Shown one piece after another: positions 1-5,885 of a stretch of 9,499 nucleotides of DNA. The position numbers were made by a program, and so were the translations under genes. Under the pieces are notes generated by a model. That model did not search any database, had not been told where the DNA came from, and worked only from the letters and a program-made list of their open reading frames with translations. Positions within the stretch are counted from its first letter, which is position 1; each line of letters begins with the position of its first letter. Origin of the DNA: a bacterium (GTDB lineage: Bacteria; UBA9089; CG2-30-40-21; SBAY01); NCBI GenBank assembly GCA_030018635.1, contig JASEHU010000064.1:1-9499 (forward strand), given 5' to 3'.

Positions 1-15
1 AGTAAATTAAACCCC

Positions 16-47
16 TTTCGTGTTTTCATCTTTTCGTGATTTCGTGA
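16..47. repeat. 8-bp-period degenerate tandem repeat, four units (TTTCGTGA)
   Basis: Four consecutive 8-mers occur here: TTTCGTGT (16-23), TTTCATCT (24-31), TTTCGTGA (32-39) and TTTCGTGA (40-47). Read on the minus strand the unit is CACGAAAN, which resembles the CACRRARR units found at 2844-2867 in the opposite orientation beyond the next gene. The block lies just upstream of the 887-codon gene. I see no convincing sigma-70 promoter in 1-102 apart from AT-rich sequence at 50-62. The periodicity is seen directly. Membership of a genome-wide dispersed repeat family is inference. Confidence 0.6.
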
Positions 48-102
48 TAAGATTTTTATATTGTGCTTTCAAATCGTCTGCATTAGGAGAGGGAGAATAT
101 AA

Positions 103-2766
103 TTGTTAGAAGATACCTTAAAAGAGATAGAAAATACCTCAAATTGGTCAAAAGGCGAAAAGCAGGAGTATTGCTCTTTATGTAATAAACGAGAAGTGCC
201 TTTGTGCAGAACAAAAGAAGGCCAGCGATGTGCTGAATGTATTGCCTATGAGTTAAAGGTAATGTTCACCAAAGGAGATATTATTACCTGGCCTGTTTCC
301 CAATTCAAGGAGATTTTAAGGACAGAAGGCAACCTGTGTTATCGCCTTATACTTTTTGGGATAATTAAGGATGTATTACAAATTGTTTCCCAAAAGAGTC
401 CTGCAGATGTTAATGAATTACTGATTGCCATCGTTTGGAATTTAGGATATGCACAACCTCATCCCCTTGCCCATAAAATTCGTAGTGCCGCTGTTAAGGC
501 TTGTATTGCCTTAGGAGAAACAATATTGCCAATATTGCTGAGGATATACGAGCCAAAACCGTGGCAATTCTATGCCAATATCGTTTTAGTCGCAGGCTCA
601 ATTGCCCCTGAAAACCCCCAGGTGAAGATATTATTAGAAAAGGCGGCAAAAAGTCATGAGTTTGGTGTCCGTGAGTATGTCTTACAAACAATTGCCTTGC
701 ATAATTCTACCTGGGCAAAAGAAATAGTTCTATCTATGCTTTATGACCATGAGCCATCAGTTCGTAGTTTAGCCACACAAATTGCCTCATCTTTTAAATT
801 GCGTCCAATTACTAAATCATCTCCTTCCCAATTACCTACCCAAAAACAGGTACAAGGTTTAAAACCTTTACAAGGTTTAAAACCTTTTACCCAGATGCAA
901 CTCTTTAATAAAAACCAGGTTGAATCGACATCACTTACCCCGTTACCAAAACAGATTAAATCAATTTCTCCACCACCACTTACCCGCGCACAAAGACAAA
1001 TAGCCGCCATAATCGATAATTCTTATAATACCGATGTCCTTAAAAAATTGTATAGCCGCTATATTTATCGTTTATTTAGTGAAGATGAATTATCTATAAA
1101 GGATAAGTCTATAGCCGGTAACTCTAAAAAAACAGACCTGATTTATATCCTGACTACCATTTACTCCAATAAAGAACTCTTTCAAAAACTATTCGACAAC
1201 CTTCCCCAAGATGTTCGACAAACATTAAATCTTCTCATCTGGCAAGGAGGAAAACACAATGTAGAAAAACTCGAAAAGATGTTTAAGTCGCGGATAGTTG
1301 AAGAGGATAGATATTCACCCATCAATAACAATTATTTGTTGTTCCAGATAAGCCAGATATATGGTTCTGGTTCTTATTTTGACCATTCCAGATATTCTTT
1401 ATACCTTCCAGAAGGTTTAAGAAAACTATTTAAACAACACCTTATTCCACCAGAGGAATATAACCTGATTCCCGTTGATACCATTGAAGAAACAAGGTTT
1501 GTTTATGAAGATAATGAGCGTATCTTAAAACAGATAAAACTCTTTGTTGCCTATATCCAGCAGGGAAACTTGAAGACTTCCAAAAACAGTAATAAACTAC
1601 TTAAAAGCTCTCTTAAGCAGATGGCTAAGTATTGTCATATTGAGGAATTCTATGACAGCCAGGATGAGGAATTAACCTATATCAAAACCCAATTAATAGC
1701 CGTTTTTTTAAAGAATGCAGACATAAAAAGTCTGAATAATTCCCCTGAGTTATTAAAGGAATTGTTTAATAGATTTTTTAGTAGTCAGGATTTTGTTAAG
1801 TATCAATTACGGGAATTATTGTTTCATATAAAAGGCGATAGTTCTTATCGCGATATTCATGAGAACAGGGAAGAAAAGGTCAGGCAGGTACTTTTTAATC
1901 TACTGGGAGAGTTACCGCAAGAGAGATGGATTTCGATAGAAAATCTCATTAAATATTGTTTTTATAAGGACATTATGTTAGAGATAGTTAATAAATCCGC
2001 AGCCGGTAGATATCTATATTATAATGTGGCTTTCACGAATAAATATTACTCGGGTTACGAAAAGGCAGAAATTACAGAGGATGTTTATAATGATGTCATT
2101 ATTGTTCCTCTTATAAAAGCGGTGATGTTTTTATTGTCCAGCTTTGGACTGGTGGATATAGCCTATACCATTCCTGAAAACACATATTTTAAGGAAAAAG
2201 ACCATAACTACCTTTGCATCTTTGACGGCTTGAAATATATAAAATTAACAAAACTATGTAGTTATATCTTAGGTAAAATCCAAAAGTATGAGGTGAAATT
2301 TGAGGAAGAAAAGGCGAAGATAGTCCTGGATGAAAAAAGGTTGATTATTCATCTACAGGGGAAAGATATGCTGAAATCACTCATATTAGAAAAGATTGCC
2401 GACAGATTGGGTGATAATTATTATCGGGTAGATTATCATTCATTTCTAAAGGATTGTCTTTCAAAAAGGGATATTCAGCAAAAGGTAATTTTTTTTAAAG
2501 AGCAAATCTGTTCAAACCCTTCGCCAATCTGGCAGGATTTTTTGGATGAGGTTTTAAAAAGGGTTAATCCATTAAAGGGTGTGCCGGGCATGAGGGTATA
2601 TAAGTTAGCCCAGGATAAAGGGTTAATTTCTTTAATAGCCAGGGATGAGGTGTTAAAAAACTATATTCTCAAGGCAGAGGATTATCATCTACTGGTTGAT
2701 GCAAATTCACTTGGAAAGGTTAAAAAAAGACTTGTAACAGCAGGATATTTTATAGATAATATGTAA
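103..2766 (+). CDS. Uncharacterised 887-residue protein: zinc-site N-terminus, HEAT-like helices, large C-terminal region
   Basis: I do not recognise this protein as a named family. A TTG start at 103 is chosen because AGGAGAGGGAG (85-95) lies 7 bases upstream. Residues 24-46 carry two CxxC pairs (C24/C27 and C43/C46) plus C35, which looks like a small zinc-binding site. Residues about 100-231 are paired amphipathic helices of HEAT/ARM character, a protein-binding scaffold. Residues 232-292 are a Pro/Gln/Ser/Lys-rich linker holding a duplicated QGLKP unit. Residues 293-887 are a mostly helical, charged region. Within it, 702-725 (FDGLKYIKLT, then a Leu/Gly segment) vaguely resembles a winged-helix edge, and the end (LLVDANSLGKVKKRLVTAGY) resembles C-termini seen in helicase-associated proteins. 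No signal peptide or membrane segment is visible, so it is probably cytoplasmic. It stands alone: no same-strand partner overlaps it, and the Fic gene 200 bp downstream has its own promoter. A structural or adaptor role is inference only. Confidence 0.9.
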   Translation: MLEDTLKEIENTSNWSKGEKQEYCSLCNKREVPLCRTKEGQRCAECIAYELKVMFTKGDIITWPVSQFKEILRTEGNLCYRLILFGIIKDVLQIVSQKSPADVNELLIAIVWNLGYAQPHPLAHKIRSAAVKACIALGETILPILLRIYEPKPWQFYANIVLVAGSIAPENPQVKILLEKAAKSHEFGVREYVLQTIALHNSTWAKEIVLSMLYDHEPSVRSLATQIASSFKLRPITKSSPSQLPTQKQVQGLKPLQGLKPFTQMQLFNKNQVESTSLTPLPKQIKSISPPPLTRAQRQIAAIIDNSYNTDVLKKLYSRYIYRLFSEDELSIKDKSIAGNSKKTDLIYILTTIYSNKELFQKLFDNLPQDVRQTLNLLIWQGGKHNVEKLEKMFKSRIVEEDRYSPINNNYLLFQISQIYGSGSYFDHSRYSLYLPEGLRKLFKQHLIPPEEYNLIPVDTIEETRFVYEDNERILKQIKLFVAYIQQGNLKTSKNSNKLLKSSLKQMAKYCHIEEFYDSQDEELTYIKTQLIAVFLKNADIKSLNNSPELLKELFNRFFSSQDFVKYQLRELLFHIKGDSSYRDIHENREEKVRQVLFNLLGELPQERWISIENLIKYCFYKDIMLEIVNKSAAGRYLYYNVAFTNKYYSGYEKAEITEDVYNDVIIVPLIKAVMFLLSSFGLVDIAYTIPENTYFKEKDHNYLCIFDGLKYIKLTKLCSYILGKIQKYEVKFEEEKAKIVLDEKRLIIHLQGKDMLKSLILEKIADRLGDNYYRVDYHSFLKDCLSKRDIQQKVIFFKEQICSNPSPIWQDFLDEVLKRVNPLKGVPGMRVYKLAQDKGLISLIARDEVLKNYILKAEDYHLLVDANSLGKVKKRLVTAGYFIDNM
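851..886 (+). repeat. Perfect 18-bp tandem duplication inside the 887-residue gene
   Basis: TACAAGGTTTAAAACCTT occurs twice back to back (851-868 and 869-886). Each copy is nearly palindromic around TTTAAAA. It adds the in-frame hexapeptides QGLKPL and QGLKPF (residues 251-262) to a low-complexity linker between the HEAT-like part and the C-terminal region. The identity of the copies suggests a recent duplication or insertion of a short palindromic element that keeps the frame. Confidence 0.85.
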
Positions 2767-2784
2767 ATGTGATTCAGACTTTCC

Positions 2785-2807
2785 ACTCTGCAACAAGAGT
2801 TTTAATC
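2785..2807 (+). terminator. Weak candidate intrinsic terminator after the 887-residue gene
   Basis: ACTCT (2785-2789), a six-base loop and AGAGT (2796-2800) form a 5-bp stem followed by TTTTAAT, 19 bases after the stop codon at 2764-2766. The position is right for a terminator, but the stem is short and AT-rich and the U-tract is interrupted, so it may be inactive or a chance match. Confidence 0.25.
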
Positions 2808-2843
2808 TTTCATACTGCGGACACGATTTGTAGGAGAATTTAC

Positions 2844-2867
2844 CACAGAGAGACAAAGACGCGAAGG
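2844..2867 (+). repeat. 8-bp-period degenerate tandem repeat, three units (CACRRAGA-like)
   Basis: Three consecutive purine-rich 8-mers occur: CACAGAGA (2844-2851), GACAAAGA (2852-2859) and CGCGAAGG (2860-2867). The consensus CACRRARR is close to the minus-strand reading of the block at 16-47, so the 887-residue gene is bracketed by related repeats pointing outward. The rest of 2767-2936 shows no gene. An AT-rich tract at about 2910-2936 leads into the fic promoter and could act as an UP element. Confidence 0.5.
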
Positions 2868-2936
2868 AATTGGCAATCAAATAATAACCTGCATTTTAAC
2901 AATAAATCCATTATTTTTAAAATATAAAATTTTTTC

Positions 2937-2965
2937 TTGACAAATTGTAAATTATATAATATTAT
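2937..2965 (+). promoter_or_regulatory. Strong sigma-70-type promoter for fic, predicted leaderless
   Basis: TTGACA (2937-2942) is a perfect -35 box. A 17-base spacer leads to TATTAT (2960-2965) as -10. Transcription would start about 6-8 bases later, at 2971-2973, which is the ATG of the Fic gene. An AT-rich tract lies just upstream of the -35 box. The spacer contains a perfect 10-bp palindrome, ATTATATAAT (2951-2960), which could be an operator but is AT-only and may be chance. Confidence 0.7.
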
Positions 2966-2972
2966 TTTAAAT

Positions 2973-3725
2973 ATGAAAACAATATATAAAAATAGGAACG
3001 CAGAAGCAGAAAAACTAAGGGAACAAATTAAAAAATATAGGCCTCTCTCAGACAATCTATTAAAACAAATAGGGGAATATTACAGGATAGAACTCACCTA
3101 TTCAAGTAATGCTCTTGAGGGAAATGCACTCACTGAAACTGAGACAAAGGTTGTTTTAGAGGAGGGAATAACCATTGGTGGAAAACCTTTAAGGGACCAT
3201 TATGAGGCAATTGGACACAGCGAGGCGTATAGTTTACTCTTTGAGATTGCAAAAGGTAAGGGAATAAAGGAGAAGGATATTTTAGATTTGCATTATCTTT
3301 TTTATTATCGCATAGACAAAGAGAATGCAGGAAGATATAGAAAAGAAAAGGTTATCATTACTGGCTCAAGTTATCTTCCGCCATTGCCTGATAAAGTTCC
3401 TGAGTTAATGAAAAGGTTTATTGAAGGCATTCCAGAAATGAGAAGAAAGTATCATCCTATAAAGTATGCGGCTTTGTTGCATAAAGAGTTTGTTGGAATC
3501 CACCCATTTATTGATGGAAATGGAAGGGTAGCCAGACTTTTGATGAATCTTGCTTTGTTTCAAGAGGGATATACCATAACCATAATTCCTCCTATCAAGA
3601 GGGTTGATTACATAAACTCATTAGAAACTGCTCATACAAAAGGCGATATTAAGCCATTTATAAACTTTATATCTTGTATGGTGTATGAAAGCCTGGAGGA
3701 GTATCTTAGAATAATTGGGGGCTAA
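2973..3725 (+). CDS. Fic family protein, class II (N-terminal inhibitory motif), predicted AMP transferase
   Basis: Fic domains usually transfer AMP from ATP to a hydroxyl of a target protein, with the fold running through most of this 250-residue chain. The active loop is HPFIDGNGR (177-185), an exact HPFx(D/E)GNGR match with catalytic H177 and the anion-binding GNGR. Upstream, SNALEG (45-50) fits the inhibitory (S/T)xxxE(G/N) motif, with E49 expected to block ATP placement. This makes it a self-inhibited class II Fic. Residues 134-160 (YLPPLPDKVPELM and following) fit the flap region. The start is set at ATG 2973. A longer reading from TTG 2937 would begin inside the -35 box and add 12 residues unlike the family. 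No Shine-Dalgarno precedes 2973. The small gene that follows starts 2 bases after the stop, so the two were probably one transcript. No membrane or secretion signal is visible. Its target cannot be read from sequence. Confidence 0.92.
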   Translation: MKTIYKNRNAEAEKLREQIKKYRPLSDNLLKQIGEYYRIELTYSSNALEGNALTETETKVVLEEGITIGGKPLRDHYEAIGHSEAYSLLFEIAKGKGIKEKDILDLHYLFYYRIDKENAGRYRKEKVIITGSSYLPPLPDKVPELMKRFIEGIPEMRRKYHPIKYAALLHKEFVGIHPFIDGNGRVARLLMNLALFQEGYTITIIPPIKRVDYINSLETAHTKGDIKPFINFISCMVYESLEEYLRIIGG

Positions 3726-3727
3726 AA

Positions 3728-3970
3728 ATGGAGACAAAAGAAGATAGATTTAAAAGACTGGCTTGTGCCAGAACCAATGCCATACTTAAAAAATTAGACA
3801 CACTTGTTACTGGGGAAATCGTGAACCTGTCGAAATATATTCAAAATACCTCGGATTTGCCTTTTTTAATTCCCTTTTTGTGTATAATTTTTTATACTCC
3901 AACCCTGTCTTTTCTAAAATCGAGGAGATTATCCCTTCGCATTCCTGTTTTGTCCGACCATGAATCATAG
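3728..3970 (+). pseudogene. 3'-truncated small protein gene following fic
   Basis: ATG at 3728 follows the fic stop by 2 bases, with GGGGG (3717-3721) as ribosome binding site. The first 26 residues (ETKEDRFKRLACARTNAIL, then KKLDTL) match the start of a small uncharacterised family I know from mobile regions, which usually continues into an LGNCSN...YEY...DV.KIF pattern of about 60-80 residues. Here that pattern stops near 3805. The remaining frame (about residues 27-80) lies antisense to the 3' end of ahbAB and looks like a run-on reading rather than conserved protein. The simplest view is that an insertion or deletion joined the front of this gene to the ahbAB locus. It may still be translated as a run-on peptide. 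The family assignment is from memory of the sequence pattern. Confidence 0.55.
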
Positions 3971-4826
3971 CAAATAAATTATATTCCCAGCCTTGTTCCG
4001 GATATGTTTGTCGTTCATAGCAATGAGTAACCTGGGGATAAGAAATCAGCAAATCAACTATTTTGGGCATATCTTGCCTGGTTACCTTAAACACAACAAG
4101 TACATTCTCCGCCAGCCCTATCTTGTAATGGTCAAGGACTGCCCGAATCTTGCGGATAATGCCTGATTTTTTATAGGCAGAAATCCTCTCGAATAAATCA
4201 TCTTCCGTTATTTTCAATCTATCGGCTATTAATCGGTATGGATGAAGAACTACAGAAAGTGCCTGCAATTCCTTAAAAACTTCCTTATCGGTCTCATCGA
4301 TGTATTTTTCGAGGCTTGTCGCGTTAAGGTTTTGTGAGATTATTTCCTCAATGTTTTGTTTAAAGGGTGTTCCAGGAATCCAGAAGGTAGTATCTACCTT
4401 GAACCTCCTCAGTGTAGGTAAATTCAACAAGGAACTGACTCCTGTTTTCTCCTTGATTTCATCTATAAATTTCGTCAGTTCTTCCTTTGATTTTGCCATG
4501 AGTGTGAACCAAAGGTTGTAGTCATCATCTCGTTCATAGTGATGGGTAACACCTGCGTATTCATTTATTATATTGGCAATTGAGTCTATTTTGTCCCCAG
4601 GGGCTTTCATGGCCACAAGGGTAGTCACCATCCCTAATTTACTGGAATTGAACAAGGCACTAATTCGCCTTATGACCCCTTGTTCTTTCAATGATAGAAC
4701 TTGATTCAATACCTCATCTTCGGTTAGTCCTAAATTTGTGGATAGGGTTTTAAATGGTTGAGGGCAAACAGGAAACTCCTGTTGGATGGTATCTAATATT
4801 TTTATATCTAATGAAGTTATAGCCAT
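3807..4826 (-). CDS. ahbAB: Siroheme decarboxylase, AhbA-AhbB fusion
   Basis: Siroheme decarboxylase removes the acetate carboxyls at C12 and C18 of siroheme to give 12,18-didecarboxysiroheme, on the way to heme (Ahb route) or heme d1 (Nir route). The subunits, normally two proteins of about 150-170 residues, are fused here in 339 residues. Residues 1-150 are AhbA/NirD-like: an Lrp/AsnC-type winged helix (5-60), then the ligand-binding half with GVTHHYERDDDYNLWFT (92-108). Residues 174-330 are AhbB/NirL-like: a second winged helix (178-232), VTHCYERQTYP (266-276), YNLFAMIHGRT (282-292) and the family ending ELKKANPRYF (319-328). About 25 residues link the halves. The start is ATG 4826, with AAGGA 9 bases upstream inside hemB, which it overlaps by 10 bp. 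The last ten residues run past the usual end of the family. Despite the Lrp-like fold it is an enzyme rather than a regulator. Confidence 0.9.
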   Translation of the reverse strand: MAITSLDIKILDTIQQEFPVCPQPFKTLSTNLGLTEDEVLNQVLSLKEQGVIRRISALFNSSKLGMVTTLVAMKAPGDKIDSIANIINEYAGVTHHYERDDDYNLWFTLMAKSKEELTKFIDEIKEKTGVSSLLNLPTLRRFKVDTTFWIPGTPFKQNIEEIISQNLNATSLEKYIDETDKEVFKELQALSVVLHPYRLIADRLKITEDDLFERISAYKKSGIIRKIRAVLDHYKIGLAENVLVVFKVTRQDMPKIVDLLISYPQVTHCYERQTYPEQGWEYNLFAMIHGRTKQECEGIISSILEKTGLEYKKLYTKRELKKANPRYFEYISTGSRFPQ

Positions 4827-5785
4827 TTAGCCACATCCTTAGCAAAATAGGTTATTATCATATCGGCGCCAGCGCGTTTGATAGAGGTTAATACCTCTAA
4901 AATAATCTTCTTCTCATCAATCAATCCGCAAGATGCGGCTGATTTAATCATAGCGAATTCACCGCTTACATTATAAGCGGCAACCGGATAGCCAAATTGA
5001 GTTTTTACCCGATAGAGCACATCTAAGTAAGCCAAGGCAGGTTTTACCATAATTATATCCGCCCCTTCCTCTATATCTAATCTTACCTCCCTTAATGCCT
5101 CATCGGCATTGGCAATATCCATTTGATATGATTTTCGGTCACCAAAGGCAGGGGTAGAGTCTGAGGCTTCACGAAATGGGCTATAAAAGGCAGAGGCATA
5201 TTTTACCGCATAGGACATAATTGGGACATCCCCATACCCATTTTCATCCAATACCTGACGAATAGCCCCTACCCGTCCATCCATCATATCCGAAGGGGCA
5301 ACCATATCCGAGCCTGCCCTGACCTGCGAGAGGGCAATCTTAGATAGAATTTCTAATGTCGGGTCATTGATTACCCTGCCTGATTTTATCACTCCACAAT
5401 GTCCGTGAGCGGTGTATTCACAAAGGCAGACATCGGTGATGATGATTATGTCCTTCACCTTTTCTTTAATTGCCCTGACGGCTTGCTGGATAATTCCATC
5501 CTCAGCATAAGCACAACTGCCTGATTTGTCTTTGTCTGCCGGTATGCCAAAGAGCAGCACGGCAGAGATATTTAACGCCTGTAGTTCTTCCACTTCTTTT
5601 ACTAATTCATCTACCGATAAACGAAAATTGCCTGGCATAGAAGGAATCTCCTGCCTTATTCCTTTGCCAGAGACGACAAAATAAGGCATAATCAGGTCAT
5701 CTACGGATAATTTCGTTTCCCGAATCATCCTTCTAAAATTTTCATTCTGTCTTAATCTGCGTGGTCGATATGCAGGAAAATACAT
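4817..5785 (-). CDS. hemB: Delta-aminolevulinic acid dehydratase (porphobilinogen synthase)
   Basis: HemB condenses two 5-aminolevulinate molecules into porphobilinogen, the pyrrole building block of siroheme, heme and cobalamin, in the cytoplasm. The 322-residue length is standard for the family. The zinc site is DVCLCEYTAHGHCG (118-131), with cysteines 120, 122 and 130, so this is a zinc-dependent form rather than the Mg-only type. The Schiff-base lysines are K195 in SYAVKYASAFYSPFREA and K248 in IMVKPALAYLD. The N-terminal RPRRLR (7-12) is the usual start of the family. ATG at 5785 is preceded by GGAAGGGAAT (5791-5800). The gene overlaps ahbAB by 10 bp, so translation of the two is likely coupled and both serve tetrapyrrole synthesis. 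No other heme gene is in the window. Confidence 0.97.
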   Translation of the reverse strand: MYFPAYRPRRLRQNENFRRMIRETKLSVDDLIMPYFVVSGKGIRQEIPSMPGNFRLSVDELVKEVEELQALNISAVLLFGIPADKDKSGSCAYAEDGIIQQAVRAIKEKVKDIIIITDVCLCEYTAHGHCGVIKSGRVINDPTLEILSKIALSQVRAGSDMVAPSDMMDGRVGAIRQVLDENGYGDVPIMSYAVKYASAFYSPFREASDSTPAFGDRKSYQMDIANADEALREVRLDIEEGADIIMVKPALAYLDVLYRVKTQFGYPVAAYNVSGEFAMIKSAASCGLIDEKKIILEVLTSIKRAGADMIITYFAKDVAKWL

Positions 5786-5805
5786 AATTAATTCCCTTCC
5801 TTTTC

Positions 5806-5832
5806 GTTATACTCAATGGAAAAAAGGTTCAA
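5806..5832 (-). promoter_or_regulatory. Possible hemB-ahbAB promoter
   Basis: On the minus strand TTGAAC (5832-5827) and TATAAC (5811-5806) resemble -35 and -10 boxes, but the spacer is only 15 bases, shorter than optimal. It would start transcription about 13-15 bases before the hemB ATG, around its ribosome binding site. It overlaps the 8-bp repeat, so the match may be fortuitous. The alternative is read-through from the GH13 gene, 100 bp upstream. Confidence 0.3.
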
Positions 5833-5849
5833 GGATTCGAGGGTTCAAG
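5826..5849. repeat. 8-bp-period tandem repeat, three units (GGTTCAAG)
   Basis: GGTTCAAG (5826-5833), GATTCGAG (5834-5841) and GGTTCAAG (5842-5849) are three contiguous 8-mers with consensus GRTTCRAG, in the 100-bp gap between the GH13 stop and the hemB start. The outer copies are identical. No good intrinsic terminator for the GH13 gene is visible: GGGGTTAAG and CTTGAACCC on the minus strand could pair imperfectly, but no T-run follows directly. Confidence 0.6.
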
Positions 5850-5885
5850 TGATTTCCCTATTCCCCTTAACCCCTTGCTCTATTA

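Noticed and set aside
16..47. Short-spaced repeats as a CRISPR array
   Set aside because: Units are 8 bp with no spacers and are degenerate. There are no cas genes in the window.
494..1010. Minus-strand open frames inside the 887-residue gene
   Set aside because: They are antisense, and the longer one contains the reverse reading of the 18-bp duplication rather than a distinct protein pattern.
2840..3055. Minus-strand 71-codon open frame across the fic promoter
   Set aside because: It runs antisense through AT-rich promoter sequence and the start of fic, is Phe/Leu-rich by composition only, and has no family pattern.
3807..4826. Lrp/AsnC transcription regulator
   Set aside because: Both halves carry siroheme decarboxylase signatures (HYERDDDYNLWFT; CYERQTYP...MIHGRT) and the gene overlaps hemB.
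5850..5880. Rho-independent terminator after the GH13 gene
   Set aside because: The only pairing segments (GGGGTTAAG with CTTGAACCC) leave a bulge and a long loop, and the T-run follows only after a further repeat unit.
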